Of a stretch of 31,303 nt of DNA, positions 20,739 through 30,568 are shown in pieces (position 1 is the stretch's first letter; every line of letters begins with the position of its first letter). The notes under the pieces are model-generated. The model ran no database searches, was not told the DNA's origin, and saw only the letters and a program-made list of their open reading frames with translations. The DNA lies in the NCBI GenBank assembly GCA_943704525.1, contig CALSCQ010002973.1:9181-40483 (forward strand), read 5' to 3'. The DNA comes from Pigoraptor vietnamica. Lineage: Eukaryota > Opisthokonta > Filasterea. The position numbers and the translations under genes were made by a program.

Positions 20739-22675
20739 ATGGCGCTCAGTCTCGTGCGCGCCGTGTCTGCGCAACGGTTGGCGCTGGTGCGGCCGGTGAG
20801 CTCTACAACACCTCGTTTTGAGTGCAACACAGCGTTTTATTCACAGGCTAATTCGCGCTCAATGTGCCGTTGTTCTGTCGCAGGCGGGCATACCGCGAAC
20901 CGTCGGTGCGATGCGCATGGGCCTCCTTGCGCCGGTGTCCATTCAGTCAAACGCATACCATGCTGGGCGGCGCCACAAGAAGCCCATCAACACGGTGCGT
21001 CAGGGGCTTGGCATGGAGTGTGGGAGAGTGCGCACTGTACAATTTATGTGTCGGGACATGGCCTGTCGTGCTTTTTGTTTGACTGTGGGCAGCGCAGTAT
21101 GTGCAAGCTTCCGTCGCTTGTCCTCATCCACGGTGGCCCATTGCAGGTCATCAACTTTGTGCCACAGCAGGAGGCGTGGGTGATTGAGCGGTTTGGCAAG
21201 TTCCATCGGGTGCTGGAGCCCGGAGTGAACATCCTTCTCCCCGTTATCGACGACATCAAGTACGTGCACAGCCTCAAGGAACTCGCGCTCGACATACCCT
21301 CGCAGTCCGCCATTACGCAAGGTGGGTGTTGCGGCCCAGCACGGTTGCATTGTACTGGGAGGAGTGCGCTTTTTGTGCTGAAGGGTGCTTCTTCGCGTGC
21401 AGACAACGTTACACTTCATCTCGACGGCGTCTTGTATCTCAAGATTGAAGATCCAAAGCAGGCGAGTAACGGTAGTGCCAGCGAGCGCGCGGGACACAGA
21501 ATCGCCTAATGTGGTTCTATTTTGCAGGCGTCGTACGGTGTGGAGGACCCCGAGTACGCCGTCAAGCAGCTTGCGCAGACGACGATGCGTTCTGAGATTG
21601 GCAAAATGCGCCTCGATGACGTGTTCCGCGAGAGGGCCAGCCTCAACCTCCACATTGTGGATGCGATCAACTCTGCCGCCGCAGTGTGGGGCATTCGCTG
21701 CCTGCGCTACGAAATCCGTGGGTGGTTGCCTGGCCGCTGGGTTCGCCTCCTATTTGTTGTGTTTGTGTGTGTTTTGTTTCACTTCTAGAAGAACATTATC
21801 TCAAAAGGGCATGTTTCTGAAGGACATTTTCGCACGCCACAGGGGACATTCAGCTGCCGGAGAAGGTGGTCGAATCGATGCAGATGCAAGTGGCGGCAGA
21901 GCGGAGGAAACGCGCGGCCATTCTGGAGTCCGAGGGTCAGTAACCCTTCGCCGTCGATCATGTTTTGCATCCCTTGCGACCCATTTTTGTTTCTGTTTAT
22001 TCATTTCGAACTTTTTTTTTGCTCACTTACCAGGTGCGCGCGAGTCGGCCGTCAACCTAGCCGAGGGTAACAAGTCTGCGCAGATTCTTGCCTCGGAGGC
22101 GCGCAAGCAGGAGCAGGTCAACATTGCCACCGGTGAGGCGCAGGCCATTCTCGCGAAGGCCGAAGCAACCGCCAAGTCGATCGAACGCATTGCCGCCGCC
22201 ATCGCGCTGCAGGGCGGCCGCGACGCCGTGTCAATGACGGTGGCCGAGCAGTATGTCGAGGTGCGTGTTGGCCTCTAAGAGATGGTGCCCTCTACGAAGT
22301 GTTGGAATCGTATGCATTATCAATTCACACGTGCGTTACGCTGCGTTTCGTGTGCAGGCATTTGGAAAGCTCGCCAAGACGGGCACCACAATCCTCCTTC
22401 CTTCCCAAACCAACGACGCCGGTTCGATGGTTGCGCAGGTGAGCGGTGCTTTCGGCGTTTTCCAGCACTTGCGCTAAACAACCATGCCCATTTCGACTTG
22501 CCTCCGCAACTCTGCGCGAACAACTGATCGCGTCGTCGCGTTGCAGGCCATGTCCATCTTCGAGACCGTGCGCCGTTCCCGCGAGGGCGCGGAGCCGCCG
22601 GTGAGTGTCGCGGCCCCGAGCATCGAACCACCAAAGCCACGACCCGCCGATCGCAAGGTTCCTCCCTCGGCGTGA
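20739..22675 (+). CDS. STOML2: Mitochondrial stomatin-like protein 2 (SPFH/prohibitin-homology family)
   Basis: Nine exons give 373 residues: 20739-20795, 20884-20994, 21147-21321, 21403-21461, 21528-21717, 21843-21935, 22034-22260, 22358-22438, 22547-22675. The Arg-rich, acid-free N-terminus (MALSLVRAVSAQRLALVRP) looks like a mitochondrial targeting peptide. The SPFH core follows with VINFVPQQEAWVIERFGKF, DNVTLHLDGVLYLKI, ASYGVEDPEYAV, LAQTTMRSEIGK and GIRCLRYEIRDIQLP. An Ala/Glu/Lys-rich coiled coil and TVAEQYVEAFGKLAKTGTTI close the conserved part. Family members form oligomeric inner-membrane scaffolds that bind cardiolipin and stabilise prohibitins and respiratory complexes. Intron 4 (21462-21527) has a GC donor (CAG|GCGAGT). 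The last 20 or so residues, Pro-rich, are not conserved in what I recognise. Confidence 0.95.
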
Positions 22676-22881
22676 AATGCGTGTGCACGAGTAACAACAG
22701 ACAACACTAGGGGAACGTGTGTGAATTGCATGAATGCTTTAGTAGCCCTATCACAGGCGGTGGTAGCTGTACAAGCGTGTGGGGGAGGACGCAGCAGTGA
22801 CGGCGCAATTGAGACGGACGATAGAGAAAGAAACGACAACGCACGCGCACGCACAGACAGTCGACGCAGCCGCCGACGCTC

Positions 22882-23811
22882 TCACTTCTTCGCGACGCCA
22901 AACTCCTTGCGCTCCTCCTCCTCGGTGGTCGCATACACCACCGTCCCCTCCTTCAAGAGGGCCGTCGACGTGATGATGGCCTCGTACTGCGCATCCCGCA
23001 CCTGCACCACGTCCGCCTTGAGCGCCTCCGACGCCATGCGAATAATGTCGCGAATGTCCGTGTCCGGTCGCACGGGCACAAAGTGGCCGCCCCGACGCAT
23101 GCCCAACCGCCGCACCACAATGCCAAACGCGAGGCTCGCGGGGGGCTGCGGCGGCCGCGCGGGCGTGAAGCTTCCGCCGCCGGGGTTGTACTGGGGAATA
23201 ACCCCCATCATCTGCTGCGCGGCGGCGAGCGGGTGCGGCGTCGTCTTCTCGTCGCCCTTGGACTTGCTGGCGATCTTTTCCCGGAGGCGGAAGCGGACGC
23301 GCTGCACGTCGGCGACCGTGTCGAAGAACGCCTTAAACCGCGGCTTCTCCTTCTTGCGCGCAAACTCGAGCAGCTTGATCACGCCCTGCGTCTCGAGGGT
23401 CACCATCTCGCGTCCATTGACGTCGCGGCGGTGGAAGTCCTCCTCGGACAACTTGGACATGCAGTCGCCCTTGATGCCCGCGGCGCGAAAGATGTCCGAG
23501 CGCGGCCACTCGACAATGTTGCCGTGCGCGTGGTGCTGGATGCGCCTCACGGGCATGATGCGCTTAAACACGTTGTAGTACTCGAAGCGCGCGACGGCAT
23601 ACCCCGCGCGCTCGAGCACGTCCGTCTCCGGAGCCTCGTCCAGGCCGAGGTCGCTGACGTGCATCTTGGACAGGAAGCCGTTGTTGTGCGCCTCCATCAG
23701 TTTGCGCTTGCGCGTCGGAGGAGCGGCAACGGCTGCAGCGGCCGCATCGGCCGGAATGTCCGCCATGAGCGTGCGCGCCGCGAGGGGCTCGGTGGGAAGG
23801 GTCACGTCCAT
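22882..23811 (-). CDS. Single-exon protein of unknown function, 309 aa
   Basis: An uninterrupted frame from ATG at 23811 to TGA, convergent with the stomatin-like gene 206 bp away. I do not recognise the family. Visible parts are an Ala-rich N-terminus ending in a basic patch (PPTRKRKLMEAH), which could be a nuclear signal; a mixed alpha/beta section with aromatic residues (FEYYNVFKRIMPVRRI); a Lys/Arg-rich helix (LEFARKKEKPRFKAFF); a low-complexity Pro/Gly linker (PARPPQPPAS); and a C-terminal block of about 80 residues (FGIVVRRLGMRRGG to GTVVYATT). The strand-helix-strand order of that block, ending in hydrophobic-EG-hydrophobic, resembles ubiquitin-like or doublecortin-like folds, but weakly. 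It is the only complete gene here without introns. Codon use matches the neighbours and no stop breaks the frame, so I take it as real. Confidence 0.75.
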   Translation of the reverse strand: MDVTLPTEPLAARTLMADIPADAAAAAVAAPPTRKRKLMEAHNNGFLSKMHVSDLGLDEAPETDVLERAGYAVARFEYYNVFKRIMPVRRIQHHAHGNIVEWPRSDIFRAAGIKGDCMSKLSEEDFHRRDVNGREMVTLETQGVIKLLEFARKKEKPRFKAFFDTVADVQRVRFRLREKIASKSKGDEKTTPHPLAAAQQMMGVIPQYNPGGGSFTPARPPQPPASLAFGIVVRRLGMRRGGHFVPVRPDTDIRDIIRMASEALKADVVQVRDAQYEAIITSTALLKEGTVVYATTEEEERKEFGVAKK

Positions 23812-24006
23812 CGTGCCGTATGCGCGCAGATCGCAAGTGGATTGTGCGGAATAATAACGTTACAAGTATAATCGAGACGGTGGATTAGTGGCAGTAATAA
23901 GTGTGGATCGGTTGTAAAAATTGTGTGAGTGCACGCGCACACGCAAGGCAAGAGGAAGGAGGGGATGTGGTGTGTTGGCGTGAGAGAGGGAGAGAGAGAG
24001 AGAGAG

Positions 24007-24045
<39 letters not shown>

Positions 24046-24696
24046 ACGGTCACTCTGTCAAAGCCGACCCTTGTTTTAAAAAAAAAATTATTTGCCAAAA
24101 TTTCCGCGCGGTAATAAAGGGCGTTTACTATGCACTTTGTATGGCGGGAATGCGCTTTAATAACGACAGTCGAAATCGCTTTCGCAAGCCTTTTTAGGAA
24201 CGCGCCAACTCCACCGTCGCTTGCCCTTTCGAGTGCGTGGAGAGCCCATAGTGAAGGCCCATAGTGAAGGAAAAGGGCTGTTGCTATTTTAGGACGAATG
24301 GGGCAATGTGCGCCATCGCGCGTCCCATCGTGAAGCCAATACAAATCGGAGATCCGCTAAAAAGTTTCCTTTTTTGGACTAAACCGGCTGTCCACCGAAT
24401 GATGGTTTGAACATTATACTTCATACAAATTTCATAGTCAACATCAATTATTAGTTGAATATCACGGCGATGCCCACAATGGATCTAATTTTGGATTATA
24501 ATCACGTGATCACTTCTGAACGGCCCAATTTAGAAGGGGGCTTCACCTCTTAAAAAGGCTTACTTTCCTGGACATGTCTTCCCAAATATGGGCAAACACG
24601 GATACCTAAGGAAATGGAATACCTGCACTTGCCAATGTGGATTGTCCGGACAATCGCATGTTACTAAAGAATGGAAGTCTCGCCACAAAAAATTAT
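23812..24696. other. Intergenic region with microsatellites and an AT-rich block
   Basis: The region holds a (GA)n run joined to a (GT)n run (about 23988-24040), a 13-bp perfect tandem duplicate (24244-24269), and an AT-rich stretch (about 24060-24700) unlike the GC-rich genes around it. One CACGTG lies at 24503-24508. It should contain the promoter of the 309-aa gene and the 3' end of the receptor kinase gene. I see no gene, tRNA or transposon ends. Confidence 0.6.
23988..24040. repeat. (GA)n-(GT)n compound microsatellite
   Basis: An AG-rich tract switches to a 30-base GT tract at about 24010. It lies 180-230 bp upstream of the 309-aa gene start. No function is implied by the sequence. Confidence 0.9.
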
Positions 24697-26478
24697 TTAG
24701 TGGCCTGTCACGACACGCTGGAGCGACTCGTACCACGCCATCGTGTCGATGATCGACTCGAACCGAATCGTGACGAAGAGCTTGTTCAGCACGACGAGGC
24801 AGAAACCGCACGATCCCGTCACGCTCGTCGATAGCGGGCCGATTAGCGTGACAAAGGGAAGCACCAATTCCCTGCCGCAGTCGTCCCGCTCCCGTATGAT
24901 CAAGTTGAGGTCGTCCATCGTCACGCGGCAGCGCACGAACTCGGACGAACCCAGCGGTCCATCCTCCTGATTACCGATACAAGTGAGGATCTTGCACTCG
25001 CAGTCGGCTTCGAGGTGCTGGCCAGCGTTGTTCGAGTTGCCCAAGAAGTCCGAAACGCTCCGTCCCCGCCGAGGCAAGTACGCCTCGTCGCCGTTCGAAA
25101 CGCCCTTGGCGATGTTGTCGAGGCCCACGAGAATGTTCGCGAATGTGGGGCGGCGAGCGGCCTCCGCGTCCCACGCCGATCGCGCGAGTACAGCTAGAGG
25201 CACAGGGCAATCGTCGCCCAAGCGAGGACGGAGGTCTTCCTCTGCCACACGCCGCGCAACTTCGTCCGCCTCGATGCCGTCGGCCCTTACGACTTCTTCG
25301 TAGGGAGTGCACGAGTAGAATGTCTCCCATATAATAATGGCGCTGGAAAACAGATGCGGCAAGATCAGCGATGGGGACTAAGAAAGCAAAGCACCTCTGC
25401 GGCGATTACTCACAAGCTAAACACGTCGCTCGCAGTTGTTTGGCCCGCACACTCGAAGACCTCCGGGGCCATATACAAGTACGTGCCCACTTGCTCCGCA
25501 CTCGACGCACGATGCCGCAGCCTCGTGAGACCAAAATCCGCCCTGCCATAGATTACATCACTCGGTCAGTACGCACCATTTCCACTCACGAAAACCGTCC
25601 ATTAACCACTTGGCCTGGGTCACACTCTCAAACAAGTCACACACACACACTCAAGCGAAACTCAGTCATCGCACTTACGAAAACCGTCCATCGAGTCACA
25701 CACCCAAAGCCACGCTCTCGAGACACACGAAGCCATACTTACACTTTGAGCACCATGTTCGCGTCGAGAAGGAGATTGGCGGTCTTTAGATCGCCGTGCA
25801 CTGCAAGCGGTAGATCATGTTACCAAGTAACATCAGCATTGGTAACATGTGCAGTCATTCGAACCACGGGCTTCGAACATCTCGCACGCCAAGCCACCGC
25901 TGGCAAAATGCACTCACGAAAGTTGGCCTCGTGAAGGTACACCATCCCTCTGCGGGTGAGAAGCAGCTAAGTGTCAATGACCATTGAAGAAATCCCAGGA
26001 GATCAAACGGGTGGAAGCACGCGCGATGTGTAGTGAGCCCGCGGGTGCGCGGATGCAAGCACCGGACGCAACACAAGGACACACACACGACACACACACA
26101 CACACGACACACACAACAAGGGTTCCCACCTTGCGGCGTCCCCAAGAAGGCGCAGCTTGACAGACAACTTCAAGGGGACCTGGCGCTCGATGAGCATGTC
26201 ACGCAGCGACCCGTTACTCATGAATTCCGTGATGAGGCAGAGCGGTTCTTCGCAGCTACCCATGAAAAGTAGCACGTTAGGATGTCTTAAAGAGGTCATG
26301 GCGTCGATTTCTGAGAGAAACGAGGACATTGCGCTGGTCGACGAAGACGTCGAGTTGTTCGTAATGGCCGATAGCTGCGCCGGTTCGACGCGAGTGAGTG
26401 GGACGGTCCGCTGAGGTGTGTGCGCGTGCGTATGTGTGTGCGACTGCGTGCGAGAGCGAGCGAGCGAGCGAGAGAGAT

Positions 26479-26574
<96 letters not shown>

Positions 26575-28750
26575 TGAGCGTGTGCGTGAGCGTGTGCGTG
26601 TGTGCGTGCGTGTGTGCGTGCATGTGCGTGTGTGCGAGTGTGTGTGAGCGTGCGCGTGCGTGTGGTGTATATGCGTGCGAGGGTTAGTATGCGGTGTGTG
26701 TGTCGTGTATGTTCGTGTGTGTGTCGTGTATGTGCGTGTGTGCGAGTGCGAGTGTGAGTATGTGGTGTGCGTGCGTGTGTGTGATGCGTGTGTGTGTGTG
26801 TGTGTTGTGTAGGTGCGCATGTGCCGCCCGGGCGCGTGTGTGCGTTTCAGTGACGCGCGGGAGACAAAGAAGAGGGCACGCCAAACGCGTTGCACGCACC
26901 ACCTGGGCCTGGATCGTTCGCGCAATGGACATTTTGCGCCCCGTGCTGCCGCGCTGTGCCTGGCGCTCCGCTTCTTCGTTGACGGCGTCCCAGCGAATCT
27001 TCTTGATCGCAACGTCGGTACCCCTGCCAACAGCGAGGCCGCTCGGCGTCAGAAACGGACTGTACAGTTCTAGCGCGGTGTGCGAGCGGTGTGTGCGCGT
27101 CGTTTTTGTGTCCCATGTGCGCACGCGTGCACGCGTGGGCAGATTGTGTACATTGTACATGTCCCGAAATCCATGGTTCCTCCAGAGAGACACACCTGAA
27201 CGAGCCCTTGAAGACCTGGACACAAAACACAACAAAGTGTCAGCAGCGGGCAGAAGGGACATGCAACGTCCGCAGCGGCCATATATGCGACAGATTATGA
27301 TCGACGGTTCGCAGGGCGACACGGCAGAAACGCACCTCGCCGTACGCCCCGACGCCAATCCTCTCGTTGACCACGAGTTCCTTGTAGTCGACCACGTGAC
27401 GCCGCTGCCTCGTGCCGGCCTCAATCGCGCGCCGCTTCTGCCGCATGACGACAAAGACGCCGACGAGGGCGGCGATGACCGCGGCGCCCGTCAGCGACAC
27501 GACGGGCCCGACGATGCGCGCAATGTTCTCGCTCGACTTGGCCGTGACGAGGTCGCCGCACGCGGATCCCTGCCACCCGTAATCGCAGCTGCACACGCCC
27601 GCGCGCGCCACCTTGACGCACTTTCCGTGCGAGCACGCCGGCATGCAGATGGCGTCCGTCGGCGTCTCGTGCACACCCTCGCCCCACACAATCACCCGCT
27701 GAAACGAGACGCGGTTGCCGGTGGTCGCGTCAAACACGCCCACGTTCGTGATGCCGTCCAGGCCAGGGGGGTGGTTGATGATGGCGTACTGGCCGAGGCG
27801 CTCGCCCCCCGCAAACGCCACGTGGCCGGTGGTCCCGTCAAATTCGACGCTGCAAGCGCCAATCGCATGAGGAACTTGCCGTGCGTGTGACTTGACTGTG
27901 CGTGGTGCATGGATTCATGCGTGTTCATGCGGGCTCATGCGTGTGCGTGCGCGCGTAAGGGTGCGTGCACGTGAGCGTGATAGTGCGCGCACGCGCGTTC
28001 ATGCGTGTTCATGCGTGTGTGCGCGCGCGTAAGGGTGTGTGTGCGTGAGTGCGTACCAGTGAGCGAGTCAGTGCTCACACACGTGTTCATGCGTGTTCAT
28101 GCGTGTGCGTGCGTCGCGTAAGGGTGTGTGTGCGTGAGTGCGTACCAGTGAGCGAGTCAGTAATCACACACGTGTTCATGCGTGTTCATCCGTGTGCGCG
28201 CGCGCGTAAGGGTGTGTGCGTGAGTGCGAGCGAGCGAGCGTGTTAGTGTTCGCACTCGTGTTCATGCGTGTTCATGCGTGTGCGTGCGAGCGTAAGGGGA
28301 TGTGTGCGTGAGTGCGTGCGAGTGAGCGTGTTAGTGTTCGCACGAACCCGTTCATCATGTCGTAAAGCGTCGCGTAGTCCGCGGGAAGCGACTTGTTGGC
28401 AGCCACAAGGCGCGAGAGACCCGCGGCGACGGTCACCACGGTGTCGTACATGTATGGCATGAACGGTGAGTAGAGCTCGCGCGCGACGGGGTCGAACTCT
28501 GCAAAGCGCGACGGGTGCGCCTGCTTGTATGCCGTGATCTCGTCTAGCATGCGGTTGAGGGTGGGACCGGCGCTATAGTAGGGAATGGTCGCAATGACGC
28601 CCCCCTGGAAATCAACGAGGCCTGCGGGGATACGATAGAAGGTGTTGAGATTGTTGTGGGCTCGCAATGCGTGTGTGATTGTCTGTGCATGTGTGCATGT
28701 GCGCGTGCGTGGGTGTCTGTGTATGTATGTGTGTGTGTATGTGTGTGTGC

Positions 28751-28792
<42 letters not shown>

Positions 28793-28851
28793 CGTGGCAA
28801 AGATAGGCGAAAGGACGAATATGAGGGACGCGCAACATGTACCGACGAGGC

Positions 28852-28882
<31 letters not shown>

Positions 28883-28929
28883 ACACACACAGACACACAC
28901 ACACAGACACACAGACACACAGACACACA

Positions 28930-28970
<41 letters not shown>

Positions 28971-29866
28971 CACAAACACTCACCCATCTCGCGAAAGACG
29001 CTGCCGTAAATCCACCCGTCCGTCCCAATGTAGACGTACTCGCGCGTCGCCATTCCCTGCCGCGCAAACTCGTTCAGGAGAGATTTCGCGAGGTCCATAA
29101 AGGCCACGAGCACAATGATCTTCGCTCCGGACGTCTTGATCGCCAGCACGGCGTCCGCCGGGTCGCGTCCCGTCGCCACCTGCTGCGACTGCACGACCGT
29201 CATGTTCAGCGTCGCCGCCTCCAGCCGCAGACTCGCAATGAGCGGCTTGGCGTAGTCGTCGTCCGCCCCGATCGTCGCGATCGAGTCCCACCCCAGAGTG
29301 CGCGCGACGTGGGCAATGGCGGCGCCCTGCAAGCCGTCCGACGGTATCGTCCGCATGAACGTCGGGTACATCGACCGATCCGACAGCTGCGTGCTGGTCG
29401 AGCTCGCCGATATCTGCACGACGTTCACCTTGGAGAGGTACAGCTGCGTGATGCGGGATGCGGCGGACCAGTCGGCGCCAATGACGACGTCAATGTTGTC
29501 CGACTGGTGCAATGTGATGGCAGAGAACAGCGCCGTCTGCTCGTCGGACGCTTCGTCGCGCCGAACGGGCACGAGCGTAATGTTCGCGGGCATGAGAGAA
29601 CGCAGAAGGGGAGACGAGCCGTTGCTCGCGAGGCCCATGACCATCTCGGCGACGTCCGCCATTTCGTTGCCGTACACGTTGAGGAAGGGGTCGGAAGCGC
29701 CGTAGGGGTAGAGGACGCCCACCTTGAACGTGACGGCCTGCGCCTGAGGGGCCGCACAGAGGAGCAGCGCGCAGGCCGACACGGCGACGACGCAAAATAG
29801 AGGCGACCATTGCGAGCGCCAAAGCCGCAATGGGCGCCCTTCGCCCGCACGCCCCGGTACATACAT
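24697..29866 (-). CDS. Receptor kinase: ANF-type ligand-binding ectodomain, EGF, TM, TKL kinase, PH-like tail
   Basis: Ten exons give about 985 residues: 29866-28984, 28621-28348, 27849-27336, 27215-27196, 27023-26900, 26410-26130, 25949-25918, 25800-25743, 25542-25414, 25342-24697. The fifth donor is ambiguous between 26902 and 26899, one codon apart. A hydrophobic leader precedes a type I periplasmic-binding/ANF-receptor-like domain (about 46-430; KVGVLYPYG, ADWSAASRITQLYL, GADDDYAKPLI). Then come an EGF-like cysteine module (454-483), a TM helix (about 495-520) and a TKL kinase: GVGAYGE loop, VAIKK lysine about 571, HGDLKTAN loop about 710, ADFG about 729, YLYMAPE. The C-terminal 105 residues look like a PH domain with its helix Trp (DTMAWYESLQRV). 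It should bind a small ligand outside the cell and phosphorylate Ser/Thr or Tyr inside. The frame is open upstream to 30352, so a longer N-terminus is possible. Confidence 0.88.
26489..26572. repeat. (AG)42 tract in a receptor-kinase intron
   Basis: This 84-bp pure AG run lies in the intron between exons 5 and 6 (26899-26411, about 490 bp). In the transcript it is a (CU)n polypyrimidine tract starting about 80 nt before the acceptor. From about 26573 to 26815 the same intron is filled with GT-rich degenerate repeat. Confidence 0.95.
27905..28346. repeat. Minisatellite of about 86-89 bp in receptor-kinase intron 2
   Basis: Five imperfect copies share the core GCGTAAGGGTGTGTGCGTGAG, with GTAAGG at 27955, 28029, 28118, 28206 and 28292, spaced 74, 89, 88 and 86 bp. 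Each is preceded by paired TTCATGCGTG units. The array fills almost the whole 498-bp intron and its last copy runs into the splice donor at 28347. Confidence 0.9.
28720..28969. repeat. Facing (GT)n and (AC)n tracts in receptor-kinase intron 1
   Basis: On the plus strand a GT-rich tract (28720-28792) is followed, after about 60 bp, by an AC-rich tract (28852-28969). The two are complementary and so form an inverted repeat within the 362-bp intron 28983-28622. Transcribed, they could pair as a long stem with a loop of about 60 nt. Confidence 0.85.
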
Positions 29867-30568
29867 TCCACGCACACGGCCCTCGCTCGGGCACACGAAT
29901 CTCTCTTTTCGCTCTAGTTCAAACCCATTGAAAGGTCGTATCATGCAGAGGCGGCGTCCACGCGTTTCCAAGTGCGTTAATATGCGCGAGCGTGAGCGTG
30001 TGTGTGTGTGTGTGCGTGTTTGACGCGACTGTTCGTGATGAGAGGCGTTCGAAAAGAGGCCGACCCATACCCATGTACCCATGTTGTGGTCAAACTCGAG
30101 TGCGTCACTCGGCGTCCCGATGCGAGCACTGGGACAACCTCGGAATTTCACCACAAATCGGACATATTTTTCAATACGCTCTCCGGACAGACCCAAAAAA
30201 ATTGCCCGCCAAGTCCCTTGGCAACCGCTCTCAGTCCGACACACAAGTCCGGACATGTATCCGCATGGCACGTGAGAGCACGTGATAGAGCAACGCCGCC
30301 ACCGTGCACCGGCCCCGCGGCTTGAAGATCGACGCTGTTCCTCACTGTCCACACTCTCCAGTCACATCGACGTTATTGCGACGAGCTGTCCCCAATTGCG
30401 CGGTCAAAGGAGCGATACTCCAAGAAGAGCGCCTCTGCGTTGTGCAAGTCGCAGTCGCTTTGCGCACACTTGCGGCGCCCACACTTCCTTGTCGGCTTGG
30501 ATTATTGTCATGTGTGTGATGGGCGAGACATAGTGACGCGGGCGGTGCAGCAGCCTGCCATCGACAGC
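29867..30568. promoter_or_regulatory. Divergent intergenic region between receptor kinase and SGF11-like gene
   Basis: The two flanking genes are transcribed away from this 702-bp stretch, so it should hold both promoters and 5' leaders. Two CACGTG hexamers lie at 30269-30274 and 30279-30284, starting 10 bp apart, about one helical turn. A short (GT)n run occurs near 29999-30018. The minus-strand frame stays open to 30352, so part could be extra N-terminal coding sequence of the receptor kinase. Confidence 0.45.

Noticed and set aside
21462-21475. GT donor (ACG|GTAGTG) a few bases into stomatin intron 4
   Set aside because: It leaves codon phase 1, whereas the next exon starts in phase 0, and it inserts residues into a conserved block. 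The GC donor fits both frame and family sequence.
24060-24700. tRNA gene or transposon ends in the AT-rich region
   Set aside because: I could not find a cloverleaf with B-box sequence, nor terminal inverted repeats or a transposase frame. The region is left as intergenic.
27905-28346. CRISPR-like array from the regular 86-89 bp spacing
   Set aside because: The units are degenerate GT-rich minisatellite copies without a repeat/spacer distinction and sit inside a spliced eukaryotic intron.
29867-30352. N-terminal extension of the receptor kinase from an ATG at 30352
   Set aside because: The frame is open, but the extra 162 residues are low-complexity and lie before the hydrophobic leader at about residue 25-45 of the shorter form. 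A leader is expected at the N-terminus, so 29866 is preferred. I keep the longer form as a possibility.
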